Assembly: GCF_009696485.1 (NCBI RefSeq)
Contig: NZ_VULY01000018.1
Coordinates: forward strand, 631,001-695,000
Origin: Suipraeoptans intestinalis
Lineage (GTDB): Bacteria > Bacillota > Clostridia > Lachnospirales > Lachnospiraceae
Reading direction: 5' to 3'
Length of the DNA: 64,000 bases
The notes beneath the pieces are model-generated. The model saw only the letters and a list, made by a program, of their open reading frames with translations, did not search any database and was not told the DNA's origin. Positions 54,001 to 63,671 of the stretch are shown here, piece after piece. Position 1 is the stretch's first letter; each line of letters starts with the position of its first letter. The position numbers and the translations under genes are program-made.

Positions 54001-56683
54001 TCATCTGAAAACAGGAACTCCGGGCCCCGGAATGAAACAGCTGGGATATGACAACAACAATCCGCTTAGCGGCGGCGCTGCCCTTTCCCGTCCTCAAACA
54101 GGTGTGGCAACTGAGATCGATGCCCCCAAGGACGGAGTGCTTTCCCACGTTATGGTATATTTTGCCGGGGAAAATCCTTATTTCCGAAACGGAAAGGTAT
54201 CTTTGGAAATCAAGCAGCTAAATGAAGCAGGAAGGCTCATTGACCTGATTCCTCCGCAGACGGTGGAAGGGAAGGGGGGACAGTGGAACAAATATGATCT
54301 GTCCTCTTTGCAGATTCAGTTAAGCGGAAAGGCGTATGTGATCGTCCGGCAGCTCCTGCCCAAGGGAGAAGGGCCTGCTGTCGCCATCGACGCCAGTGTA
54401 CGCCCCGGCACCCTGGATTATGCAAAGGGAAAGTATTACAACGGTTCCTTTGAATCTCTGTTTGGACAGGGGATCTTTGGAATGCCCATGATTCGTACTT
54501 ATGTGAGAACCCATGAAAATGTACAGGATCCGGATGCCATAAATCCGGTATTTGACCCAAGCATTCCAAAAACCCCTCATGCGGAGACGCTCGTAGGGGA
54601 AGGACAAAAGCCCAAGGATCTGATCACCATCGGCGACTACGAGATCAGCCCTTCCCGGGGCATGATCACCGAATATCTCAAGAAGGACGACCTCTTTCAG
54701 CTTCCTTTGGAGGAACGGATCCTGAATATCCCCGCAGAGATCGGCGGCGTGAAGATCGTTTCCATTGGAGAAAGCGCCTTCGGTTATTCCTGGGGCAGCT
54801 ATGAAATGCAAAAGATCGTGCTTCCGGAAGGTATCAAAGAAGTAAACGAATCTGCTTTTTCCATGCTGGGAAGCCATGAGCTGTCCCTGCCCGGTACGCT
54901 GGAAAAGATCTACCCCCGTGCGTTTAAGCAGCAAAAGCTCTCTTCTTTGACTTTGCCGGAGGGACTGCGTCATATTGGTATGGGTGCTTTTGAAAATTGT
55001 TACCAGCTGGAACAGCTAAGCATTCCGGATTCTGTTGAAACCATCGAAGCCGGCGCGTTTCAGGTAAGTGCCTGGGGAGACGATTCTCACCTGACTGCGA
55101 TCCGCCTTCCGGAAAACCACCACTTTACTACGATTCCGGCAAATGCATTTGCCAACCACAAGCTGATAACCCAGCTTACCATTCCTTCCCAGATAACGGC
55201 GATCCGCCCCGGTGCATTTACCAATCTGGGGATTCGCCAGCTGGTGCTTCCCGACGGACTGACAGAGCTTGGCTCTTCTGCTTTTGAAGGATGCTCTGCC
55301 CTGGAAGAAGTCACGCTTCCCAATACGTTGACGGAGATCGGCTCCAACGCCTTTTTCAAGTGTGCCTTAACCTCCGTCCGGCTACCGGTAAATCTGGAAG
55401 TGATCGATCGAAGCGCTTTTGAGGGCAACCGGCTGACCTCTGTCGTCATCCCGGAAAAGGTTCGATTTATCAATTACCGTGCGTTCGCAGGCAATCCTTT
55501 GCACACCCTTCGCCTGAACACCACGCTGGTTCCAAGGACGCCCCAGCAGGGGACTGCAAAGCAGGGATATCCCACCGTTCCACATCCTTTCGGAGACCAG
55601 CTGCTCCGGCTGGAGGTGTATCGTCAGGAGCAGGCGGACAAGGAACTCCGGGCCGCTCTGGAAGCACAGACGCCAAAAGGAGAAGTGATCCTCCTGGGGA
55701 AAGAGGCACAGGAGCCAAAAACCTTTACCTCGGCGGACGGGATCGTAAGTCTGAGCACGTTATCTGCTTCTCTTCCTTCGGATACGAAGCTGGTGGTGGA
55801 GCCTGTTTCCTTGGAGGAAGCAGATTATGCGGCAATCTCCAAGCTGGCCGGCGGAAGGACCATTTACAAATACAGCGGTTACCGCTTCCATCTGGCCACA
55901 CCAGACGGCAAAGAGCTGCCGCTGCCTTCCGAATATCAAATTTCCTTTAAAAAGAACGGGTTTACAAGGATTCGGACGGCCTCCACGACTTCTGTCAGAA
56001 AGGATCCCGTCACCGGTATCCCCCAGCTTATCTTCCAGCCAAGAGGCGGAACCTGGATGCGCATCCCGGCAGATCTGGATCAGGAAGCTTTCACCTTTCG
56101 CGAAAACCGTTTTGGGCAGGTGTCTTTGCTGGAGGTTTCCTACCAGCCGGGCAGTGCGCCCTCTGCCGATCTGTACTACGGCGCAAAGGTTTCCGATAAG
56201 CTTGCTCCGCCGAAATTTGCTCTGATTACCCGGGTAAAGGGAGGGCATGGAAGCATTTCCGATTCCAGGAAGGATCTGACAGACGGTTCAGATACAGAAG
56301 TACATTTCTCACCCGATCCGGGATACGAGGTGGACTCTGTCACCATAAACGGTCAGCCTGTAACTGTTTCAGGGTTGATTTCCCTGATCCGAATGGACGA
56401 AGATAAGGAGGTGGTAGTCACCTATAGAAAATCCGCCTCCCACACGCCTATCCCGGACACTCCTTCTCCGGATATGACGCATCCCGGCGGCGATGTCCTG
56501 CCTACAGATAAAAACGGTCTTTCCGTAGATTTTGCAAAAAGAGCCGCAGCAACAAGCACGTCCGGAAAGGCTCCAAAGACAGGAGATACTCCCATCCGGG
56601 GGGCTTTGTACCTTTCCCTTCTTGGCTGCTTCGGACTGGCATTGGCAGATTTGGCAAAAAAGAGAAAACAAAATAGGAATTAG
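51095..56683 (+). CDS. Giant cell-wall-anchored subtilisin-like protease with LRR domain
   Basis: A 1862-aa surface protease. Signal peptide (1-28); propeptide-like region (about 85-230); S8 catalytic domain with D275 (GIIDQAVDYEHP), H319 (GDTHGTHVAG), the oxyanion Asn in MSSGNNG and S502 (FNGTSMAAPH). Beta-sandwich regions follow, including a carboxypeptidase-regulatory-like unit near 890-950. Then come about ten BspA-type LRR_5 repeats (about 1200-1480), an InlB-B-like repeat (about 1710-1765), and a C-terminal APKTGD sorting signal with hydrophobic helix and KKRKQNRN tail. Start 51095 has GGGGG 8 nt upstream; the frame is open earlier without a site. It probably degrades host or microbial proteins at the cell surface. 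Confidence 0.92.
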   Translation: MKHQLSVTLCGLFLSAALLLTSTLPVFAVEDLQDTGTGGAAQEQPAADASDPAAKEAEPSDTEPEGSAKHPGEPSSEAASAHTLPTLDLSTPAKKYLITFSSEPGPLQEQVEQAVLELHLTASSEAFASYDQLLSHPTAGTSFDIRARRVAALQATAILAQQEARTLLQDISTKYPEADLEYNSYWISNTLALKAPQSVVDHISALSNVRECKEDQPLQSEPVAKPNRSQAFSLHSVTAAFRPQEVEANLDAIRASKVWSDLNITGKGVVVGIIDQAVDYEHPALIRHFRGFDPETNQISLEGNYVDFVEDGSVGGDTHGTHVAGIVVGEETRLTENGAAVSYNQTGVAPGAKFIVARAFKEGAGGTNENIIKACEWMMAPGGDPAKAPQIVNQSWSDGKQDMDLWFEQTAKAFRSAGILNVMSSGNNGSTKALPGSVDNPGSSDQVFTVGASDNQGGLADFSRRGPSPYPNATFKPDIVAPGVQIRSAVPGNAYTSFNGTSMAAPHVAGTAALMLEANPSLSLSELEDLLRKTAIPRTDSDYDTSPNQGYGYGSVDAYQAVQAALHAAGKEGTPSADYRAVKGTVQAAKDPKAVQSAIPEVEIRLPQSGYTDRPLVASVDLGAGAFSPKQIARLEYLLEGSENGAPFTRKTELKRESSHSRKFSGAFSKEETPLPGNYSQKIRLTTKDGATFETASAHLTVFASVRPGEYRTDFESGAPGFAYSGNFSHGVANLNVDPKPVSGNFLAGLNIGSPYLGALKQSLLELPRLDLTGLGETDKPELVFQEYASWDSGVLGIQAEIKGEGTVKIYNYPTKINNTWQERRIDLSPLKGKVANIFFFHLTAGASDGYGLFLDDLSFTLNGTVQDSLQLKEHLLTEFTNTTPGGSDSSVIPLSATIQLEGEGLQTSSSEMDGSFTLEKVPFTKKQLLVGAKGYKTKRIRLEEGTDSVDLGTILLERDNSSLPLDEPHLKTGTPGPGMKQLGYDNNNPLSGGAALSRPQTGVATEIDAPKDGVLSHVMVYFAGENPYFRNGKVSLEIKQLNEAGRLIDLIPPQTVEGKGGQWNKYDLSSLQIQLSGKAYVIVRQLLPKGEGPAVAIDASVRPGTLDYAKGKYYNGSFESLFGQGIFGMPMIRTYVRTHENVQDPDAINPVFDPSIPKTPHAETLVGEGQKPKDLITIGDYEISPSRGMITEYLKKDDLFQLPLEERILNIPAEIGGVKIVSIGESAFGYSWGSYEMQKIVLPEGIKEVNESAFSMLGSHELSLPGTLEKIYPRAFKQQKLSSLTLPEGLRHIGMGAFENCYQLEQLSIPDSVETIEAGAFQVSAWGDDSHLTAIRLPENHHFTTIPANAFANHKLITQLTIPSQITAIRPGAFTNLGIRQLVLPDGLTELGSSAFEGCSALEEVTLPNTLTEIGSNAFFKCALTSVRLPVNLEVIDRSAFEGNRLTSVVIPEKVRFINYRAFAGNPLHTLRLNTTLVPRTPQQGTAKQGYPTVPHPFGDQLLRLEVYRQEQADKELRAALEAQTPKGEVILLGKEAQEPKTFTSADGIVSLSTLSASLPSDTKLVVEPVSLEEADYAAISKLAGGRTIYKYSGYRFHLATPDGKELPLPSEYQISFKKNGFTRIRTASTTSVRKDPVTGIPQLIFQPRGGTWMRIPADLDQEAFTFRENRFGQVSLLEVSYQPGSAPSADLYYGAKVSDKLAPPKFALITRVKGGHGSISDSRKDLTDGSDTEVHFSPDPGYEVDSVTINGQPVTVSGLISLIRMDEDKEVVVTYRKSASHTPIPDTPSPDMTHPGGDVLPTDKNGLSVDFAKRAAATSTSGKAPKTGDTPIRGALYLSLLGCFGLALADLAKKRKQNRN

Positions 56684-56751
56684 ACAATCAGATCCATCAT
56701 TTTTAAGTGGTGCTGGAGATTATCTCTGGCACCAACCTTGTCTACAGTCTG

Positions 56752-56796
56752 AACGGCCTGCCCTTCTAAATCAAAGGGCAGGCCGTTGCTGTTTTC
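56752..56796. terminator. Terminator between subtilase and helicase genes
   Basis: AACGGCCTGCCCTT (56752-56765) pairs perfectly with AAGGGCAGGCCGTT (56774-56787), followed by GCTGTTTTC. A second hairpin (about 56708-56735) lies just upstream. Confidence 0.75.
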
Positions 56797-56827
56797 TCTG
56801 TTCGTTTTCCTGTTTTTCTTTATCCCT

Positions 56828-59504
56828 TTATTCCAACGCCCCTTTTACCTTCTTCCGGGACAGGCATCGCTCCTCTCTGTTTGCCAATGCCTTCACCCTT
56901 CCTTCCAGTAGCAGCTTTCTTCCTGCTTCATTCCGCGTATAAACACAATCATAACTGCCAATGTATGGTTTCATGCATTTAGCAAAGGCCTCTGCCATTT
57001 CTTTTTTTCTGGCAAAACACTCCGGAACCGCGTAGAAGCTGTCGATTCCCCGGCGTTTTTCTTTTTTTACAAGAATATACCTCTGGTTGTCGAGAGCCGT
57101 AAAAAATTCATGTACACACTGCGCAAACAGCGCCTTATCCCTCCCTGTTCCTCCTGACAGGTAGAGGGTATGCACCTCCGGCGAAAAGGTCTCTGTCTCC
57201 ACTTTGCAGCGCGTCTCTGCCAACATCTGCTGCTCCTCCATCGCCCTTCGGATCCCCTCCCCAAATGCCTTCAGCCTTCTTAGCGGGCTTCCCAGCATAA
57301 ATACCTTGGGAAATCGTGTCATCGCCCAGCCGCCTCCTATAACAACCAAAAAGTACCCGGCAAAAGTAAGCACGGGATTTACCGGCAGGAGTAGCAGCAC
57401 TGTCGCCGCCATGGTAAGCCCGATAGCCAGTACCAGATTTAAAAGTGCATCGAAAAAGGCAACCTTTGTGACGAAGGTTTCTTTTACTTCTGTCTCCACC
57501 GCCACTTCCATGGCTTCGTAGATGACCAGCGCCTTCTCCCATCGCTGCTTCAGACAAGAACGCTGGCTGGACATTTCCAACATCCGCTTATTGATCGACT
57601 GCACCTGCGGCTTGTGAAAAGGCGGTTTGATAACAGACAGCCTTTGTATCCCGCTTTCAATGGTTTCCTCCCTGTCATGCAGTCCCAAAAACTGTTCCAT
57701 CCTGCGACCCAGCAGGCGAAAGTCTTCACTGATCTCTTCCTCCGAATCCTTCCTTGCCTCTTTCTGCGGCTTCAGACAGACCAGATGCCAGATGTTGCTG
57801 GTTTTGTCCGGGTTGTCCTTCCATACCCGAATAGCACGTCCCCGCATCTGATTACTCAGCATGAACGAACCCACGAAGCTGGCCAAAATCAGTGCATTCA
57901 CACACGGAGAATCCCAGCCCTCTCCCAGCAGGGATTTCGTCCCGATCAGGGTCTGTATATATCCCTTTGAAAAGATAGCTGTGACAGCCGCTGTTAAGAA
58001 ATGTCCCTCTCCCACTGCTGTCACTTTCAGATACTCTGCTTCTGAAAGGCTTCCGGCTCTTCCAAACGCTACCCGGTCTGCCTCCCCTATTTCCTGCAGG
58101 AGAGCCTCTTTTGCCTCTGCCGGAATGATTACAATGCTTCCGCACAGGACTCCCAAGCGAAGAGATGCCTGCCTCTTTGCGCTTTCCCTGCGCAGCATCT
58201 CAAAAAAGGGCAGGACTCCCAACAGATTCACATCACTGCCGGAATCTCCCAGAATCCCCTCACACTCTCGCCGGATATAGTCTGTCAGCACCAAGAGACG
58301 CAGTCCTTCTCCCATGGTCTCATACTCGTGAAACACGATCTTACGAATACTGTTGATTTTTCCCAATGAATTTGTCAGAAGCTTTTCCACTGCGGCGCTG
58401 GTAGTCAGAATCACTTTCTTCTTTTCCAGCAATCCCTGCCTCTTCAGGCGATCTTCCAGCATTTCACGGTACATCTTGTCGCACAGGTAGGATTCTGCAT
58501 CATGGTACAGAAATCCCTGCAGCAGCCGCTCCATCCAACCGACATCCATTTTGGGAAGACGTTTTGCTCCCAGCAGTCTTTGCAGCCGCTCCGGAAACGG
58601 AACGCCTTTGCTTTGCAGATAGATCAGAATAGAAGACAGATACGCCGGATCGCTTAAAAGTAGTTCCTCTTCCATCTGTCCGATCAGCCCTTTGTGGCCT
58701 CTGACAGCGTTCAGGAGCTCCCCGTCTTCCATCAGTGTCTGCAGCATGGCTTTGCTACGTTCCTGAAATTTCTTCCATTCCTTTTCTTCTTCTGATGTCG
58801 GATAGTTGAAGTACACATAATCCTGATGCGGGCAGAGGCTTCCTTCCTTTACCAGCTCCGGAATCGTGATTTCTTCATCGATCTCCCCGCACATATCTAT
58901 GTATTTGGTCCACATTGCCGGCGTCGAATCATATGGCGGCGTCGCCGTCAAAGCGATCACCCGAAGCCCCTTCATTTCCCGGCGGAATTCTTCCAGGGCC
59001 TTCCACCATTCATTTCGCAGATGGTGGCACTCATCTAGGCATAAAACCCCGATCCCGGTCTCTTTCATGACTGCTGTCAGATCAAATCCGGAGTAATCCA
59101 CTTCCTGTCCGGCCTCCACCGGTTCCTCCTTTTCACTTTCCGTTTCTTCTCTTCCCCGGAATCTTGTCATGGCACTGTGCAGCGCCTGATATGTTGCCAC
59201 TGTAATCTCTTTTGGTTCCCTGAGATTCTGCGACAGGTATACCTCTTCCTCCACGCCTTCACACAGGAATGCCTCCCGGATCCTGGCAATCCACTGCTCG
59301 CGGATCGTAACGGTGGGAACCAGAACAAGCGCTTTCTCCTTTTGCCTGCGGATCAGCTCAATCCCTAACGTCGTCTTCCCGGATCCCGGCGCCGCAACAA
59401 TGTGGATCCTTCCGTCCGCCATATAGTGTTCTGCATTCCGCAGTACCCGGGTCTGGTAGCTGCGCCAGGTTCCCCCGAAACTTTAAGATTCCCTCGTAAT
59501 CCAT
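56828..59504 (-). CDS. SF2 DEAD/DEAH helicase with membrane segments, frameshifted near start
   Basis: The main frame from the Met at 59422 gives 864 aa: Walker A AAPGSGKTT (about 10-18), DECH box LCLDECHHL, motif III-like ALTATPP, and motif VI QMRGRAIRV. At about 656-704 there are two membrane-type segments, unusual for a helicase. A better start, ATG 59502-59504 with GGGGAAGGA before it, encodes MDYEGILKFRG. A run of five G (59472-59476) then breaks the frame. With four, it would continue TWRSYQTRVLRNAEHYMADGR, a proper Q-motif region, into the main frame. Either the gene is disrupted or the base is an error. Function unknown; it borders a defence system. Confidence 0.8.
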
Positions 59505-59599
59505 ATCCTTCCCCTTTTTCTCTTTTCTTCTGAATGCAAGCAGCCGCTCCTCCTGAAGCGGCTGCTCTGCAAGTGTGCAATAACCAATAACCATTCTAG

Positions 59600-59802
59600 C
59601 TATTCGATCAGAGCATCATATAAACGTTTCATATCGTCTGTATTTCTTTCACAGATGACTAAATTAAAATGACAGTACACTAAATTTTTATTTTTAATTG
59701 GTACAAGCTTATAATTCCCTTTCGTAATGTTAAAACTAATAAGCATAATCAACTTTTTTATTCTGCTTCAGTCTTATAAGCGTCTAAATTTATACTACTC
59801 AC
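59600..59802 (-). pseudogene. Remnant of a small gene (about 67 aa)
   Basis: From a GTG (59800-59802) that overlaps the stop of the preceding remnant as GTGA, the frame reads VSSINLDAYKTEAE and then stops. With one added base after this it continues KKLIMLISFNITKGNYKLV to VICERNTDDMKRLYDALIE and a TAG at 59600-59602. I do not recognise the family. Codon use is AT-rich like the Hachiman genes. Confidence 0.5.
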
Positions 59803-60007
59803 CTCACCACAATCCAGTTCCCATGACGCTTTGATCCAATTCTTTCTATTATCTTTTTTCTTGTAAAGATTTAAATGCTCTCTCAATAGTTCTCTTTGTT
59901 ACGCCTAATTTTTCTGCCAGTTCAACGGATGTTATACTTGGATTTTCTATTAAGAGTTCTATCACTTTCTTTTCAGTCTTATTCAAACCGACATTTTTCT
60001 TAAGGCT
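59799..60007 (-). pseudogene. 3' remnant of a gene with C-terminal winged helix
   Basis: The frame reads VGLNKTEKKVIELLIENPS, ITSVELAEKLGVTKRTIERAF and KSLQEK, a winged helix like those ending AlbA_2/RecG-like ATP-binding proteins. At a run of six A (about 59853-59858) it breaks. One more A gives KIIERIGSKRHGNWIVVR and the TGA at 59799-59801. A TAA at 60008-60010 closes the frame upstream, so the 5' part is missing. The remaining 60011-60170 holds no gene. Confidence 0.6.
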
Positions 60008-60170
60008 TTAGAGCCTGTTTTTAACTATTCAAACTCGATATGTACATTGATATTGTTTTGTATAAATGGCATAAAATCAAGGTTTTTGTTATCAGATTTA
60101 GCCTTATTATCCGTTTTATTTCTGTTTATCTGATTTTTTGCAAGCATATTGCAAGCACGAAAGCATTTTA

Positions 60171-62705
60171 TCATTTTATAAAATTCAACTGAACCTGTAT
60201 CCAATACGGGAGATTATCATAATGTTGTTTAATTATTTCTCTTATGTTTTCTTCTGACAATTCACTTTTTTCATTTCCTTTAAAATTCAGAAAAATTTTT
60301 TCAAATAAATAAAGTGATGTCTCACGCGGAATCCCCATTTCAATCATCGCTCTTGTAATATTATTTATTGCACCTAATTGCATACAAGCCAAAAAACAAC
60401 TATCCGGATTTTTTATATCATATATAGGCTTTAATAACAAAGGAAGATTAAAAGATATTGTTTGTTGCAACAACTCAATTGTTTCATCAATTTTTTCTGC
60501 ACCACTATCCCCTTTATATCTATCATTATTAAATATGTCATATAACTTTATGCCGTTAGCCCAATGTAACCCAAGTGAAACCATTATACTTCTTGATTGC
60601 CCGTTCTGATATAAAGAGGGGATATATTTTTTATACATAAATGCTGTTTCTTCTTTATCTCTCAGCCATTTGAGTATCTTGTCTAGTTTATTTTTCACAC
60701 CTTTTTCAGATGGAGTCTTAGGAACAGTCAAGTCAAAATCCGTATAAATTTTTTCTAAAACAAATGGATCCCAATATCGATTTTTATAACAAACTTCTTT
60801 GGGTATAGTTAAGCTTTCAAGCTTTAAGATTATTGCAGCTACTTGTTTTTGTGTAAGTTTTATTCCGACATTATCCATTCTATGTTTCGAATCTTTTCCA
60901 TATCTCAAAACTGACTGTCTTATGTATGATATTATATATCCATATTTTTTCATGGTTTCATCCACAATTTTATCATTCTTAAGAGCATCTTCAATTTCCC
61001 ATTTATACTCTTGAAATCTTTGTTCATAACCAGTCGATAGTTCTTTACTTTCATCCTCAAATAATTCTAATTGTTCATACCCTTCTGTTTCTGCAAATGC
61101 ATCCTCATCCATTACAAAAGTTCTTCCCACATAATCTTTTAATAATCTACCCGCCCTACCGCGAAGATTAGCCATTTCATAATTCGTTAATTCTACTGCT
61201 TCCGAAGTTTTATTGATATATAAATGCGGGTTCCTAATAAATATATTTTGTGCAGGCAAATTTACTCCTTGAAGTAGCGTAGTAGTGCATACAACATTAG
61301 ATACATTTTTATTCGTTATAGCCACTTCCAAAGTTCTTCTGACATGCATAGGTAATTTCCCATGGTGATATGCAACACCTTTCATAAGTGTTTCGCATAA
61401 AGAATAATTTTCACTTACAGAATTCCGATAATACTCTACTAAATCTAAATTACATTTCGTTACAGGAAACTCTAACGCTACCGCTATTTTTCTTGCAGTG
61501 GATGATGTCGGTGCAAAAATAATATTTTGTGAGTTCCTGCCGATTTTATTTACAATACAACTCAAATATTCCAAATAATCATTCGTATATATTTTCTTGC
61601 CATAACACTTTATAAGATTAGTATTTTCAATCCCTATTACTAATGGATTTTTAGTAAGAATACAGTACTGTTTTAAAAAATATCTTTTATCTTTTTTCTT
61701 TATACTGTAAGTCAAATTTAAAACTGGACTAATATTCGTTGTATGATCAATAGTCTCAGTACCAAAAATACTCTCTCCTACCTTATCAATTTCTTCTATC
61801 CTAGGACCAGAAATAATAATTTTGTCAACATTATCTTTGTATCTAAATTCTACTAATGTATCAAATAATATTTTCGCTCGTTGATCTGAGTCTTCTTCAA
61901 TCCTTTCTATATTTTGAATTTCATCTGCCACAAGTATAAGTTTTTTAGAAAAAGCCTCATCAAAATTATCAAATGCTGCAATAGCTTTTTCTTGTGTCAT
62001 TACATAGATATTCTTTCTATCTTTTACTTGCTTTCCATCGAAAGAATTAGTAATCCAATAATTCTCTACACCATTAGCTTTTAATTCACGATTAAAGTCT
62101 TCCATCACTTGATTGAGTAGACTCAATGTAGGAACGATGTATACAATGTCAATATTTTCAGTTCGCAATCTATTTACTATTTTTAATAGAATTACAAATG
62201 ATTTTCCTGCAGAAGTTGGAGCAGAAATCCCTAAAATCTTATCATTATCCATACTATCCCAAATTTTCTTTTGAAAATTTGTTAACAAATACTTCCGATT
62301 ACCTATATTGACCTCATTATTTAACTGATTTATTGTTGTTGTTATCTCATCAATATAACTGTCTAGTACAGTAAATTTGCAATTAGCTCTATCAAAATTC
62401 TCATCACATATAATAGCTGAAGTTGGATAACCTATTCTGGATAAAAATTTTACAATGATTTTTCTCAAATCATATTCTTCAAAATTAATATGTTCCCACA
62501 TTAGACCAATAACAGTAATAATATAATTAACATCGGGAGAAGCAATCATAATAGATTCATAATCCAAGCATCTAACAGAGTTATATATTAATGTTTCATT
62601 ATAGCTAACTACTCTGTCAGCATTTATCAGCCCCATTTTATGAGCAACTGAAGTAAACTCAATATTTAACCACTGTTCAAGAATATCATTCTTTAGTTGC
62701 TTCAT
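60171..62705 (-). CDS. hamB: Hachiman antiviral system helicase HamB
   Basis: An 844-aa SF2 helicase of the Ski2/DEAD-like type. N-terminal 130 residues are helical; Walker A is SAPTSAGKS (161-169); motif II is DEIQ (261-264); a motif III-like SGP lies at 299-301; motif VI is NLRGRAGR (513-520). Its gene lies 19 nt after hamA, and together they form the Hachiman two-gene defence unit described for bacteria. In that system HamB is thought to sense aberrant DNA and release HamA. The gene is AT-rich against the rest of the window, in line with lateral transfer. GGGGGA lies 9 nt before the ATG. Confidence 0.88.
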   Translation of the reverse strand: MKQLKNDILEQWLNIEFTSVAHKMGLINADRVVSYNETLIYNSVRCLDYESIMIASPDVNYIITVIGLMWEHINFEEYDLRKIIVKFLSRIGYPTSAIICDENFDRANCKFTVLDSYIDEITTTINQLNNEVNIGNRKYLLTNFQKKIWDSMDNDKILGISAPTSAGKSFVILLKIVNRLRTENIDIVYIVPTLSLLNQVMEDFNRELKANGVENYWITNSFDGKQVKDRKNIYVMTQEKAIAAFDNFDEAFSKKLILVADEIQNIERIEEDSDQRAKILFDTLVEFRYKDNVDKIIISGPRIEEIDKVGESIFGTETIDHTTNISPVLNLTYSIKKKDKRYFLKQYCILTKNPLVIGIENTNLIKCYGKKIYTNDYLEYLSCIVNKIGRNSQNIIFAPTSSTARKIAVALEFPVTKCNLDLVEYYRNSVSENYSLCETLMKGVAYHHGKLPMHVRRTLEVAITNKNVSNVVCTTTLLQGVNLPAQNIFIRNPHLYINKTSEAVELTNYEMANLRGRAGRLLKDYVGRTFVMDEDAFAETEGYEQLELFEDESKELSTGYEQRFQEYKWEIEDALKNDKIVDETMKKYGYIISYIRQSVLRYGKDSKHRMDNVGIKLTQKQVAAIILKLESLTIPKEVCYKNRYWDPFVLEKIYTDFDLTVPKTPSEKGVKNKLDKILKWLRDKEETAFMYKKYIPSLYQNGQSRSIMVSLGLHWANGIKLYDIFNNDRYKGDSGAEKIDETIELLQQTISFNLPLLLKPIYDIKNPDSCFLACMQLGAINNITRAMIEMGIPRETSLYLFEKIFLNFKGNEKSELSEENIREIIKQHYDNLPYWIQVQLNFIK

Positions 62706-62724
62706 TAATTTGTTCCCCCTTTCT

Positions 62725-63639
62725 CTATATTAATTTCTGAAATTTTCCGGCTAGTTCTTTTAAATCCCAAACAGGAAATACTATATAAGTAATTCTCGAC
62801 AATATTGGATTTTTAATAATATCAATCTTAGTATTGTCATAATTTCTATATCTTTCTTCAATTATTTTTTCAATATCATTTCTAATGCTATATTCATCTA
62901 TTTTATTAATATTAGATAACTCATTATAAGTTACTATACTTACCAGCTGAATTTCTACAGGTTTCAAGGTATTATTTAGATATTTTTCAGCAATTTCGTT
63001 CATTTCATCATCTAAAAAATCTTCATGTACATATAAACCCACCTCTGATCTGTGCTTATTATATGTATTTAATATGCTATCTAACGCATCAGAAAATGCT
63101 TCATTAAATTTATATTTAGATGTATATGTTTTCGCTTCTCCTAATATGATTATATTTTTACCATTTTCTATTTTAAAATGTATTGCGTCCGCTCCAAATC
63201 TTTCATGGTCAGGTGATGTGGCTATATTCATTTTTCTAAGCAAGGGAACTGCTTTCATACATTTTTGGATGAAATGATATAATAGCAATTCTCCCATTTG
63301 ACCTTGTATTAAAATATTTTCACTATTTTTATTAGCTCTAAATTTATTTTTAGCTTTTCTGCTAATATGTTGCGAAGCTGAGGCCTCGGATTTGCCGGTT
63401 TTAACTAACTTTTTCTTAATTTCTTTATATTTTTCCGAACTATAAATCCAATCAACAATAGTGTCAGATAGTTCTTCAACAAATCCATCTCTAAGCTCTT
63501 GTATATCTTGATATTCTATATATGCACCAATATGTTCTTTGTTATTTGGAAGAATATCATATTGCTTGACAACTACGCCAATCATATTAAATAAAGAATC
63601 ATTTTTTATTAACCGTTTTAATATATCTTTTTCTTCCAA
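62725..63639 (-). CDS. hamA: Hachiman antiviral system nuclease HamA (DUF1837)
   Basis: A 304-aa DUF1837 protein. The likely PD-(D/E)xK-type nuclease residues are in GQMGELLLYHF (E117), RFGADAIHF (D151) and ILGEAKTY (E168, K170), numbered from the TTG start. An ATG three codons earlier (63648) directly abuts AGGAGG with no spacing, so the TTG at 63637-63639, 8 nt from AGGAGG, is the more likely start. It precedes hamB with a 19-nt gap and follows another gene by about 30 nt. HamA is the effector that degrades DNA when triggered. Confidence 0.88.
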   Translation of the reverse strand: MEEKDILKRLIKNDSLFNMIGVVVKQYDILPNNKEHIGAYIEYQDIQELRDGFVEELSDTIVDWIYSSEKYKEIKKKLVKTGKSEASASQHISRKAKNKFRANKNSENILIQGQMGELLLYHFIQKCMKAVPLLRKMNIATSPDHERFGADAIHFKIENGKNIIILGEAKTYTSKYKFNEAFSDALDSILNTYNKHRSEVGLYVHEDFLDDEMNEIAEKYLNNTLKPVEIQLVSIVTYNELSNINKIDEYSIRNDIEKIIEERYRNYDNTKIDIIKNPILSRITYIVFPVWDLKELAGKFQKLI

Positions 63640-63671
63640 AATTACCATCCTCCTTTAATAGTACAGAAGAC

